NCBI GenBank assembly: GCA_905116865.2
Contig: CAJHNH020002558.1
Location: 62,001-126,000, forward strand
DNA: 64,000 nt
Origin: Candidula unifasciata
Lineage: Eukaryota > Mollusca > Gastropoda > Stylommatophora > Geomitridae
Direction: 5' to 3'
Under the pieces are notes generated by a model that saw nothing but the letters and a program-made list of their open reading frames with translations, made no database searches and was not told the origin of the DNA. Positions 36,023 to 45,480 of the stretch are shown here, piece by piece. The position numbers and the translations under genes are program-made. The stretch's first letter is position 1, and every line of letters begins with the position of its first letter.

Positions 36023-36075
36023 CTTGATATTCCGTGAAAATCTTCAACGATGTGTTTATATAACGAGTGTCATCA

Positions 36076-36237
36076 ATGTCATCCACAGATCAGGAGGTGC
36101 GCGAGAAGACATCCAACAGTCTATCATCTGCCATCCTGTTCAGCTACCTAGAAAATCCCTCAAGTGAGTACTATCCTCGGTTTGTGGGCTCACCTCACCC
36201 ATGTCGCAAAAGGACCAACTCAATCCACACTCTTTAG
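36076..36237 (+). CDS. Small overlapping frame at the GATA 5' end: uORF or alternative N-terminus
   Basis: This 53-codon frame begins at ATG 36076 with MSSTDQEVREKTSNSLSSAI, and terminates at TAG 36235-36237. It overlaps the main GATA frame by 37 bases in a different register. A strong donor (CAA|GTGAGTA) lies inside it at 36164. A pyrimidine-preceded acceptor (TTATTCTCCAG) ends at 36333. Removing that 170-bp segment would join this frame in phase with the main GATA frame. It is therefore either an inhibitory upstream ORF or the true or alternative first coding segment of the GATA protein. Neither ATG has a purine at -3. Confidence 0.35.
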   Translation: MSSTDQEVREKTSNSLSSAILFSYLENPSSEYYPRFVGSPHPCRKRTNSIHTL

Positions 36238-37875
36238 CAGTTTCACCTCATCGCTTCACCACTGACCACGCAGCCACAACACCTGTCTCCGTGCCACCTG
36301 CTATTGGATCCTCATCTACATCTTATTCTCCAGGACATCAAGGTGCCTCCCCGAAATCAGCTTTTATTAAATCAAATTCCACTTCACCTGCTTCAGCAAA
36401 ATCACCAGCCAATAAATCGTACGGTATTGATCGCAGAACTACGCCCCCGACTTTGATATATAATAGCATCAAATCAGAAGCTTCAGACAGCTTTAGCTCC
36501 TCCCCCATTCACGAATCAACCGAAGCTACAGCACAAACACCCCCCACTTTGGGTATTTTAGACAAAAAAGCACAACGTAACCCAGGGAGTAGATTGTACA
36601 GTTCATCAATAGCTAACCAAGCAAATGAGCAGAAGCTCAGGCAGGGTATAAACAGATCCCATGCTTATATTCAGGACCAATTCCAAGCAGACGAATTAGG
36701 GCCGCCTCCTCCTCAAGCAGTGGCTGTTAGTGCCGGCGCGTTAACCTCTCAGGAGTACAACGTTAGTGTCCCAGGAAACACTGGTGGCAGTACAGTCCGT
36801 GTTACTTATAACTCGGGCCAGATCCTCCAGCAAATCCGGGAATCTAGTCCCAGTCATCAAGCAGGCAAAGATACGCCTCCATCCTACTCAGAACTTCAGT
36901 CACATCGCCAGAAAAAATCTGCCGGAGGAAGCGTTCCTAGTCTCCCACATGTGCGGTTTCAACATTCGGACACGCCCCATTTGTCCACATTTGGTCACTC
37001 AACTTCCCTGTCTTCTCACCTAACTCCTCTAGGGCAGTCAGCTCTGACATCCCACAATTCAGCTTTAGGTCAGTCAACTTCAGACCTCATTCATCTGGGC
37101 CAAAGAGCATCCATACAGTCTCACTTGTCCTCACTAGGAGGCTCAGTCTCCCACTCCAGCAACCAATACGATACACCACAGCACCTCCTTCCTACCGAAG
37201 ATGTTGAAGTCTTTTTCCACGATCTAGACGGGTCGAGACAATCCACTTCCGTAATGGCTGTGGACAGCAGAGGTCAAGGGCTGACCGGTGCCCAGTATAT
37301 AACCAGTACAGAGTCTGATAACATAAGTTACGCACACCTGAACAACTCACCTTTGAATCCTGGACAATCAATTATGTTCTATGGTGGTCATAGTTCTAGG
37401 GCACGTCTCCTGACACTGCAGCCGCCATCGTACTCTGAGAGTCCTAGACATGTGAGTCAGCACTCGGCCTATCTGTCTTCGATACCCTCGCTGTTTGATA
37501 CTTCCTCCCGTCAGACATCTTTGACTTCTACAGCAAACAGCTACAATAACGGTCACGCTCATTCGCCAGCTCCTCAAGCATGGGGTCAAACAACCAACGA
37601 AGCCATCTACACCAGCCTGCCTGGCTCTCTCCAGGAGAACCTCAAATACCAGTACGGCATACCAGAAGGTGGTGGCGAGATCACTTTACTTCCATCAACG
37701 CGTACAGAGTCGGCACTGTCCCGCCAGTTGTCCAGACCCCCAGCAGCCATTTCCGACAACTACGGCAGCCGTATTCTTGCAAGTGGCGCCAATTCTGCCT
37801 TCGTTTCCGGTTACGTAAACCCTGAAATACACAGCTGGAGCTACATGGGAGTTGGAGACAGCCGTGGGGTCAAAG
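36201..37875 (+). CDS. GATA-family transcription factor, large N-terminal coding exon
   Basis: Open frame of 558 codons plus one base, ending at a donor site (CAAAG|GTTAGT, 37875/37876) in phase 1. The product is Ser/Thr/Pro/Gln-rich and probably mostly disordered, with transactivation likely. Residues 334-343 (DVEVFFHDLD) resemble the DVDVFF-LD motif of GATA1/2/3-class proteins. ENLKYQ at 479-484 also resembles a conserved (C)LKYQ segment of that class. Two PPSY motifs (226-229, 408-411) fit PPxY WW-domain ligands. Residues 265-315 hold a loose LGQS/SHxS repeat. The exon joins in frame to the zinc-finger exon at 63394, so this is the N-terminal half of a sequence-specific, nuclear DNA-binding regulator. 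ATG 36201 is the first in this frame; an alternative start lies upstream (36076). Confidence 0.87.
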
Positions 37876-37879
37876 GTTA

Positions 37880-38440
37880 GTCCATGTCATGTCTTGTGTC
37901 TGTAAGAATCAGTCAAAGGTCTAAACAAACCCCTTTCTCTTGTATCTCTGTGTGTTTAGACCAAGTTACTAAGTTTTCATCTTCTGCACTGGATTAAAGG
38001 ATGGATATAATGTTTTACCTTTATCAATCTTCATACTTTTTTTTTTTTTTTTTTGGAAAGTCTTGCCACGGTTGCCACGTCACCGTCCTCTCCTAAATCA
38101 CCTACTCTTCATGTCTCATTGAAAGCACTCAGATCTGCTCGGCCCATTGCTTATCCTGTGGCTACCATAGCCCTGCCAGGGCATCCGCTCGTTTATTTCC
38201 ACGTACACCAGAGTATCACGGCACAACAATGAAACTAATGCTGTCAGATGGGATTTCTTCAGTGTCTTCCACCATTGTCTTCGCACCCATCCTGTCTCGA
38301 TCTCCTTATGCATGTTTATAGAATCAGTTATATTGGGAGAAGGAGGAATCACTGCAAATGAATGACACATACAAGGTTGATCAGAAACGGGGAGTGTTGC
38401 CGGCCATGCTCACCGAATCTGGTTCTCTGAACTTCTGGAG
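37880..38440. other. Unassigned intronic DNA
   Basis: A poly-T run lies at 38038-38054. No repeat family or conserved coding segment is recognised. Confidence 0.4.
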
Positions 38441-38457
38441 GAGTGAATGAGGCGAAG

Positions 38458-39595
38458 GTCTTCTTCTTTTAATTTTTTTCTTCTTCTTCTTCTTATTCTT
38501 CTTCTTCTTCTTCTTCTTCTTCTTCTTCTTCTTCTTCTTCTTCTTCTTCTTCTTCTTCTTCTTCTTCTTCTTCTTCTTCTTCTTCTTCTTCTTCTTCTTC
38601 TTCTTCTCTTCTTCTTCTTCTTCTTCTTCTTCTTCTTCTCTTCTCTTCTTCTTCTTCTTCTTCTTCTTCTTCTTCTTCTTTCTTCTTCTGCTTCGCTTCT
38701 TCTTCTTCTTCTTCTTCTTCTTCTTCTCTTCTTCTCTCTTCTCTTCTTGCTTCTTCTTCTTCTTCTTCTTCTTCTGCTTCTTCTTCTTCTTCTGCTTCTT
38801 CTTCTTCTTATCTTCTTCTTCTTCTTCTTCTCTTCTTCTTCTTCTTCTTCTTCTTCTTCTTCTTCTTCTTCTTCTTGTCTTCTTCTTCTTCTTCTTCTTC
38901 TTCTTCTCTTTTTCTTCTTTATTCTTCTTCTTTTCGTTCTTTTCTTCTTCTTCTTCTTCTTCTTCTTCTTCTTCTTCTTTTCTTCTTCTTCTTCTTCTTC
39001 TTCTTCTTCTTCTTCTTCTTCTTTTCTTCTTCTTCTTCTCTTCTTCTTCTTCTTCTTCTTCTTCTTCTTCTTCTTCTTCTTCTTCTTCTTCTTCTTCTTC
39101 TTCTTCTTCTTCTTCTTCTTCTTCTTCTTCTTCTTCTTCTTCTTCTTCTTCTTTCTTCTTCTTCTTCTTCTTCTTCTTTCTTCTTCTTCTTCTTCTCTTC
39201 TTCTCTTCTTCTTCTTTTCTTCTTCTTCTTCTTCTTCTCTTCTTCTCTTCTTCTTTTTCTTCTTCTTCTTCTTCTTCTTTCTTCTTTTTTTCTTCTTCTT
39301 CTTCTTCCTTCTTCTTCTTTTCTTCTTCTTCTTCTTCTTCTTCTTCTTCTTCTTCTTCTTCTTCTTCTTCTTCTTCTTCTCTTCTTCTTCTTCTTCTTCT
39401 TCTTCTTTTTCTTCTTCTTCTTTTTCTTCTTTCTTCTTCTGCTTCTGCTTCTTCTTCTTCTTCTTCTTTCTTCTTCTTCTTCTTCTTCTTCTTTCTTCTT
39501 CTTCTTCTTCTTCTTCTTCTTCTTCTTCTTCTTCTTCTTCTTTTCTTCTTTTTCTTCTCCTCCTTCCCCTTCTCGTCCTCCTCCTTCCTCGTCTT
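38458..39595. repeat. 1.1-kb (CTT)n mega-array
   Basis: About 380 CTT triplets with scattered CTC, CTTT and CTG interruptions that shift the phase. All three frames on each strand stay open, so very long Leu, Ser, Phe, Glu, Lys or Arg frames are artefacts. It runs directly into the CTT-flanked end of a family E element at 39596. Confidence 0.98.
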
Positions 39596-39805
39596 CTTTG
39601 TTAACTGGCTATAAGCTCCGGCGAAAAATCCTGGTTGTTTGTCCATTTGGCTCTTACTTTGTGCCAGTGCCTGAGTTTTGCTTGTATATTTGTTTTATTG
39701 ACCTACGACATGCTTGTTGGGGAAGCGGTTTTTTCCCTTAAATGGAGCCCTGGAACCCACAAGAGGAAGGCAAATTTATCTCGAGGAGTTAGGTTTGTGG
39801 TCTGG
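39596..39805 (+). repeat. Repeat family E copy 7
   Basis: AACTGGCTATAAGCTCCGGC, TTGTTTGTCCATTTGGCTC, TACGACATGCTTGTTGGGGA and GGAACCCACAAGAGGAAGGC match the family. Its left end merges with the CTT array. Confidence 0.8.
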
Positions 39806-39825
39806 GGAGCTCCACATATTGTATT

Positions 39826-39826
39826 C

Positions 39827-39892
<66 letters not shown>
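39826..39892. repeat. (CT)n microsatellite
   Basis: About 30 CT dinucleotides ending in a short CA run. Confidence 0.95.
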
Positions 39893-39895
<3 letters not shown>

Positions 39896-39899
39896 CACA

Positions 39900-40554
39900 C
39901 ATATCCTATTACACACACGCATTGTGTGTTTGTGTTTATTATTAATCTCTTTTGTAATCCTGTAGGTAATCCTGTTTTAATCATATTTGTAAATCTCTTG
40001 GTAATCCTGTATGCATGTTGCCTGAAACAAATCCAACATTTGCTGCGTGATTCTTAAGTATGTTTGTGTGTGTGTGTCGGTAGAAAAATCAATAATTGAT
40101 TCAAAAAGTGAATGAGTCAGTCAATGAACCATTAAGTTATGCGTATATGAAAATAATCTGATTCGAATGAACTGCTGATAGACTCTGGGAGTGAGTCATC
40201 AGGAACGCGATGAAAGACGAGTGACTGATTGTACTAAGCAAAATGAGCAGCAAAATTGAGTATCCACGTGAGGCTCGAAAAACAACAGTCAGAAAAACAA
40301 GTATTGCCCAAGCAGAGAGCAAGGTAAAGAGATAAAATCCTGAACACAGGAGGCAAATAATGTTACTTACTAGTTAGACCACTGCTTAGACACCAATACG
40401 TCTTCCTTCCAGCAAAACTGCAAATGATTAATAATATCTTTACCCCTACCTGAAGTTATTAGTACCAAAGATGCCCAATGAATTAGGCACTAGAATAGAA
40501 AATAACTATATGTGAAGTGAGCTGTCTCCGCAAGGTCACTAAAACACAAAACGA
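39900..40554. other. Unassigned intronic DNA
   Basis: No gene or family is recognised, apart from a short GT run near 40064-40078. Confidence 0.4.
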
Positions 40555-40960
40555 TACTGGTTTACGAAAACCAGCATTAGAGAGAAAGTTAGAATAAGAC
40601 CATGGCTGGATTATAGTGACAGGCAAAGAATGAAATGGTTCAACCATCTAATGAAGATGCAGCCAGACCAAATTGCATATGAGACCTTTTTACAGCAGAA
40701 TATGGAGAGTAAGACCAAGGAAGAGAATGATTATTGGTGTGAAAACCTGCACACACACAAAGAACAAATCCACCCCCCACCCCCACCACCCCCCCACCCC
40801 CACCACCCCCCCCACCCCCCCCCCACCCCCACCTCACAGTCACTTGAGAAGCGCAAGACAAATAGAGAAAATCACGACACTGGGCTACAACCTGGTATCA
40901 GTGAGACGACAAACGAAGAACAAGAGAGCAAATGGCGTTGGGAATTACAAAAATGTAGAT
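40555..40960 (+). pseudogene. LINE RT-tail fragment with a C-rich insertion
   Basis: The frame at 40630 reads MKWFNHLMKMQPDQIAYETF, then LQQNMESKTKEENDYW, collinear with the 25437 and 16275 fragments. A (CCCCCAC)n tract at 40770-40834 splits it from a continuing tail (CAGTCACTTGAGAAGCGCAA). It corresponds to the region downstream of the polymerase domain of an RTE-type element. Confidence 0.72.
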
Positions 40961-41039
40961 ATACTTCAATAATATAGATACGTGGACCTAGATAGACAAT
41001 GTTCGCATAGGAACAGAAATTTCCCTATATATTACTATT

Positions 41040-41435
41040 ATAATTGGTTTGAGGTTTGAAGTTTGAACAACGGATCAACATCATAGCACACGGGTAGTAA
41101 CGCATTAGTGCTCCGTTCGTCTTCTAACTCAAGTCTGAGTCCAAAGAAGCTCAGCACAGCGCACAGGCTCTGCGGCACCGACGAGGATCCTGAAATACTT
41201 TGGGTAAATTTTTAACTCCAAATTTTGCCAGGGCAGCGCCGTTAGGCTACTCTTTTCGATTTCCAAATGCCAAGGGACTTTTTACAACAATGCACACGGC
41301 CGTCCGATCTTAATACCCATAGACTTGGGGAATTTACTAGAAGTCTAAGACCACATGAAAAAATCCCAGCCCTTACCGGGGATTGAACTAGGAACTTCTG
41401 GTACTCGAGGCGGACACCATGTCTCGAGACCAAGT
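41040..41435 (-). repeat. SINE-A copy 4, near full length
   Basis: Plus strand starts at the tail (GGTTTGAGGTTTGAAGTTTG, CGGATCAACATCATAGCACA). It continues through GCACCGACGAGGATCCTGAA and ends GCGGACACCATGTCTCGAGA. The minus-strand B-box-like sequence is AGTTCAATCCCC. Confidence 0.9.
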
Positions 41436-41454
41436 AGACTCCCTATTATAACTG

Positions 41455-41690
41455 GAAGAAAATGGAGTCGACGGGGTTTATCGTTTAATCGCCTGCCTGC
41501 TCCTGACTGAGCCAGAGTTTTTTTCAAAAATGACTTTGGCTCCGAGGTCGACCCATCCTCGAGTGGTGACCACGTGCAGTCCGGGGAAGTAAAGGTGGCC
41601 GGCGTGATGTTAACAACATCACCCACCAAATGCTCATTGCTGTATAAAATATAGGTCTAGCCCTTTATGCCAAGTACAACTGAAGTATTG
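41455..41690 (+). repeat. SINE-B-related fragment
   Basis: GGGGAAGTAAAGGTGGCCGG, CGTGATGTTAACAACATCAC and TGTATAAAATATAGGTC parallel SINE-B. The upstream part (GGCTCCGAGGTCGACCC) is different, suggesting a subfamily or chimera. Confidence 0.55.
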
Positions 41691-41727
41691 GAAAACGGTC
41701 TGTACTTCTATAGTGGAAGAAAATGCA

Positions 41728-41800
41728 TCTGTGATAACATAAAAAGTATCAATCTGTGATAACATAAAAAGTATCAATCTGTGATAACATAAAATGTATC
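41728..41800. repeat. 25-bp tandem repeat, about 3 copies
   Basis: AATCTGTGATAACATAAAAA plus GTATC repeated head to tail. Confidence 0.92.
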
Positions 41801-41829
41801 AGGCGCAAAAATCTTTTTTTTTTTTAGGC

Positions 41830-42030
41830 CCTGCAGGGCAAATAGGGCTAGACATATGGTTTATATACCTATCGGCACTCGGTGAGTAATGTTCTCAACA
41901 TCACACCGACCGTCTCTACTTTCCAAGACTTTACCTGGTATTCCTTTTATGCTGGGCTTCAATGTCAAGAGATACCAAATGCGGCTCAATGCAGATTTGA
42001 ACCCACCGCCTTCAGCTCGCAGGATAAAAT
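41830..42030 (-). repeat. SINE-B-related copy
   Basis: GGGCTAGACATATGGTTTAT, CTATCGGCACTCGGTGAGTA and TTACCTGGTATTCCTTTTAT are present. At its right end, minus-strand GGTGGGTTCAAATCTGC is a B-box-like sequence. Confidence 0.6.
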
Positions 42031-42447
42031 AAGCATCGATTACAATTTCCTTCTTTGGCTGATTCCATTACATTCCAGATTGTCTAACAAAAATGCCAAA
42101 CTTGATCCTTTTTCAGCTGCCCGGAGGCCTGCTATATGAAGGAAGGCTCCTTGGCTGCCTTATTCGGATTCCTTTTATTTGTGGTGTGTAGTCACACCTG
42201 ATACTCCGGTTCTGTGCTTCCTTGCTGCGGTGTGGTGCTTGTGGTTTTTGGATCTGGTGTGGTCCAGTTCTCTAAGTGATGAAATCTGTGGGTTTTAGCT
42301 GATTGTTGTTGGTGCTTGGTTTACCTCCTGCTGATCGCTGTGCTGGTGCCCTGTTGCTGCTTGGTTGCCGTTCTGCAAAGCCGCTCTTTGGCTAATTGAG
42401 TTTCGACTGTACGTAGTCAAAGGTAGATAGGTGCTTTACTGGGGATT
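42031..42447. other. Unassigned DNA with left half of family O
   Basis: TAGATAGGTGCTTTACTGGG at 42424-42443 is the left part of a family O copy. This copy was split by insertion of SINE-C. Confidence 0.5.
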
Positions 42448-42662
42448 TTTTTTTTTTTTTTAGTATCCAGAAGCCATGAGTTGTTAACCCTTAGGCTCAG
42501 TATTATAGATATCGCATCCCTTCGGCCTTGATTCCATGATAGGTACCGTTAATCTGGGAGAAATGTGGCTTTTCTGCCTAACCTCGGGCGTGAACCCGGA
42601 CCACAAGGAGTTCGTCATCCGGTCACTGCGAAGTCCGGTTTAGCCAACTACGCTAGAGAGCC
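42448..42662 (-). repeat. SINE-C copy 2 with target-site duplication
   Basis: Complete copy: poly-A tail (T-run 42449-42461 on plus), GGTACCGTTAATCTGGGAGA, GGGCGTGAACCCGGACCACA and head AACTACGCTAGAGAGCCG. It is flanked by GTGCTTTACTGGGGATT (42431-42447) and GTGCTTTGCTGGGGATT (42663-42679). This is a 17-bp duplication with one mismatch, showing insertion by target-primed reverse transcription. Confidence 0.9.
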
Positions 42663-42686
42663 GTGCTTTGCTGGGGATTAAAAAAA

Positions 42687-42752
42687 GTCACGGTAAACCA
42701 GCATCCTCAAAAGGGGAGCTTTGGGTTATAACTGTGACTAGGCTTTTTGCGC
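42687..42752 (+). repeat. Repeat family O copy 2 (right half)
   Basis: AAACCAGCATCCTCAAAAGG, GGAGCTTTGGGTTATAACTG and TGACTAGGC are shared with 26261-26327. The copy is interrupted by SINE-C. Confidence 0.6.
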
Positions 42753-42789
42753 AATTAATCACTTTCTTGGTCTTCTTCCCGCCTTTCTA

Positions 42790-43030
42790 GATAACATTAA
42801 GTAGGGATAAAGATGCTATCAGTCATTTGCAGTTTTTCTGGAAGGGACACATTTGGGTGTCTAAGCAGTGGGACTAACTCATAGATGACAGCATTTGCCT
42901 TTTGTATTCTGGCTTTTATCTCTATATCGAGTCTGCAATCCACTGTAAATATGCATCCTAGATATTTGAATTCTCGTACTTGTTTGATTGTAGTACCGTT
43001 AACATAAACATTCACGATATGGTTTCCTGC
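42790..43030 (-). pseudogene. RTE-like reverse-transcriptase C-terminal fragment
   Basis: The minus-strand frame reads VYVNGTTIKQVREFKYLGCI, FTVDCRLDIEIKARIQKANA and VIYELVPLLRHPNVSL. This is the QV-EF-YLG...D-EI--RI-KA---L--LL segment that follows the reverse-transcriptase active site in RTE-type LINEs. In frame over about 70 codons, then truncated at both ends, so it is a remnant. Confidence 0.82.
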
Positions 43031-43059
43031 CAGCCCTCATTACATGAGGGCCACAAGGA

Positions 43060-43215
43060 CACAACCAGTGGACAGAAGTCTGTGATTAAAGCTACCAACG
43101 TAACCATCAGGGACAGAGAAACGTTGGCATCAATCAAATTGTAAGCTTATATGGAAACACGGGAAAGAAGGTGGCTCGGTCATTTAAAGAGAATGCAACC
43201 TGCAAAACTGTTTCT
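43060..43215 (+). pseudogene. LINE tail scrap
   Basis: ATGGAAACACGGGAAAGAAG and GGTGGCTCGGTCATTTAAAG followed by AGAATGCAACC translate to RRWLGHLKRMQP, a post-RT motif also seen in the other fragments. Opposite strand to the adjacent fragment at 42790. Confidence 0.5.
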
Positions 43216-43321
43216 TCAGTCCTAATTCTACAGATATATGTACCTTTTAGAACTATGCCGCCGTGAACGCCACTATTTCAGACTCAACAATAAAAACTTG
43301 CTGTTTTCGAGAAGATTCGTG

Positions 43322-43373
43322 TTGTTTTTAGTATCCAGAAACCAAGAGCTGTTAACCATTTGGCTCGGTACTA
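43322..43373 (-). repeat. SINE-C 3'-end fragment
   Basis: TAGTATCCAGAAACCAAGAG and CATTTGGCTCGGTACTATG are the last about 50 bp of SINE-C. It is cut exactly where SINE-B begins. Confidence 0.8.
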
Positions 43374-43650
43374 TGTGGCGTCCGTGGCTTAGGTGTTACG
43401 AGTCCGACTCGTAATCCAGCTTCCCGCAATCGAAACCCACTGCTGACTGCGTGGATTTTTATCATGGTATGGGGCGTCGCAGGTTGACCTAGCCTAAAAT
43501 GGGTACCAGGATGGATGTCATGGGGAAGTAAAGACGGCCGGCGTAATGCTGACCATATTAACCACCTAGTACCGATGGTCTGTAAAAATATGGATGCTCT
43601 TCCCATATGCCCGATGCGCCTAAGACGTGGAAAGGGATCGTTACTTCATT
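43374..43650 (+). repeat. SINE-B copy 2, full length
   Basis: Head GTGGCGTCCGTGGCTTAGGT, GTTACGAGTCCGACTCGTAA, then CAATCGAAACCCACTG. Body GGGCGTCGCAGGTTGACCTA and GGGAAGTAAAGACGGCCGGC; end CTTCCCATATGCCCGATGCG. Matches 4825-5097 over the whole length. The A-box-like TGGCTTAGGTG and B-box-like AATCGAAACCC are at tRNA spacing. Confidence 0.9.
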
Positions 43651-44440
43651 TTTTTTTTCTGTACTTTGGTTCATAAACATCAGTAGTCAACATAAACTCT
43701 TCATTACCAGCCTCTGCCTCAATTCCTCTTTTCAGACATATCGTAAAATTTAAAAAAGGGAGCTTGAAACAGGCATAGTATCTGAAATCATGTTTCAGTG
43801 AAACGGAAATTTAGAAAAAAAAAAAAAAATTATACACACAGGGACCACCATCAGTGAAGTTTGTATAGACAACTGTCTTCAGTCAAAGTAGAAATAAAAG
43901 TACATACAAATCAGTCTGTGCAATAACTGTCTCAGTTTTGTAAAAGTCAATTCCAGACCTTGCCAAATAGTAAATGTGTCCCAACTAGCGAATTCCGTGG
44001 TTGCTAAGTAACTTGCCATTAAAAGATTTGGTCCCGCCTGGAAATCAAACACTGGCTGAAGTGGAGAAACCCAGCTTGGCCATATTGGACTTAGTGGCAT
44101 ACGCGCATAAAACATTTTGGCTGTCCCGGGGTACAGTTGGAATGCCGTGTCCAGGATTTGCTTTTCATACTGCCATTTTGTGTACACCACGGCAGCCATT
44201 TTAGGGACAAGGATGTTAATGCTGCTTTTTTATTTATTTTTTAGTATTTTTTTTTTATTAACAAAATGTGTGCAGTCATTTATGCACGACGTTTGTTCAC
44301 TTTTTGTCAAAGCTGTGCGTGCCAGCGAAATCTTGTATTTAAATGTTTTTTGGCACTTCCTTCAACAGTTTTTATTAGTCGTTTAAATTGCTAACAGTTA
44401 GAAGATTAGCATATACATCTAGCACTCATGCAATCTTCTA
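43651..44440. other. Unassigned intronic DNA
   Basis: The minus strand at 43879-44199 holds an open frame of 106 codons (starting MAAVVYTKWQYEKQILDTAF). It has no recognised domain and no supporting splice sites. Otherwise nothing is recognised. Confidence 0.4.
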
Positions 44441-44490
44441 TTACCTCTCTCCATCTCTCTTTCTCTCTCTCCCTCTTTCTCTCTCTCTCT

Positions 44491-44526
<36 letters not shown>
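44440..44526. repeat. (CT)n/(CA)n compound microsatellite
   Basis: CT-rich stretch followed by about 17 CA dinucleotides. Confidence 0.93.
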
Positions 44527-44528
<2 letters not shown>

Positions 44529-44731
44529 ATTCTTTTCTTTACTGGTTGTCCCGTCATAATGTAACGACTTCGATGTTTACTATCTGCCATAACTACTTCT
44601 AGTCTTGGTTAAAACCCTACTACTTCTGTTGATACTAATGTTACTGCAACTATTTCTGCTCTACTAAGTAATGGCAGTTACCAAGAAAACATTTTATCAT
44701 ATGTGTGTGTTATGTGTGTGTGTGTGTTTAT

Positions 44732-44813
<82 letters not shown>
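44732..44813. repeat. (GA)n microsatellite
   Basis: About 40 GA dinucleotides without interruption. Confidence 0.97.
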
Positions 44814-44815
<2 letters not shown>

Positions 44816-45114
44816 CAATTCTGAAGCAAGTCGATATGTGTATTTACTTAGATACTGTGAAAACAGCAGTTTTATTTTAAAATGTAAATGTACAACAGCA
44901 AGGTCAACAAGAAATAGATCAAACAGGAGACAAAAGAGTATGTGTGTTGGGGTGGGAGGGCTGACTTTATTATGTCAAGTAAAACGTTGGCCGCAAAAAA
45001 ACAAGTCTACATCGGTATAGCTATATATGCTTGATATGAGCTGATTTGTCAGTCTGCAGCTCTTCGCCATCGGCTGTTGGTCTTGTATCATTCCTCCGTT
45101 GTTTGTTGCAATTT

Positions 45115-45480
45115 GCTGTACCCATAGTTTGTCACAGTCATATAGCTTACCATCGTCCCTCCATCGTTTATCACAGTCATATAGCTTGCCATCGTTCCTT
45201 CGTCGTGTGTCACAGTCAAATAGCTTGCCATCGTTCCTTCGTCGTGTGTCACAGTCATATAGCTTGCCATCGTCCCTCCGTCGTGTGTCACAGTCATATA
45301 GCTTGCCATCGTCCCTCCGTCGTGTGTCACAGTCATATAGCTTGCCATCGTCCCTCCATCGTTTATCACAGTCATATAGCTTGCCATTGCCCCTCCATCG
45401 ATAGTCACACTTCTCTTTCTTGCCATCGTCCATCCATCGTTTGTCACAGTTCTTGCCAAATTCCTTCCATTGCGCTGACT
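45115..45480. repeat. 39-bp minisatellite, about 9 copies
   Basis: The unit CGTCGTGTGTCACAGTCATA plus TAGCTTGCCATCGTCCCTC is repeated. Outer units diverge (TTTGTCACAGTTCTTGCC). Being 13 codons long, it keeps frames open on both strands and mimics a protein repeat. Confidence 0.95.

Noticed and set aside
36164..36333. Treating the 170-bp segment as a definite intron
   Set aside because: Sites and phase fit, but the segment also has coding-like composition in the main frame. Without cDNA neither model can be preferred, so it is reported as a finding.
38381..39646. Very long frames (up to 421 codons) rich in Glu/Lys/Arg or Leu/Phe/Ser
   Set aside because: They lie in the CTT array, open in several frames on both strands at once, and change residue type at each phase slip. 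Simple-sequence artefact.
43879..44199. 106-codon minus-strand frame as a possible gene
   Set aside because: No recognisable domain, no splice partners, and composition like the surrounding intron. Kept only as a note.
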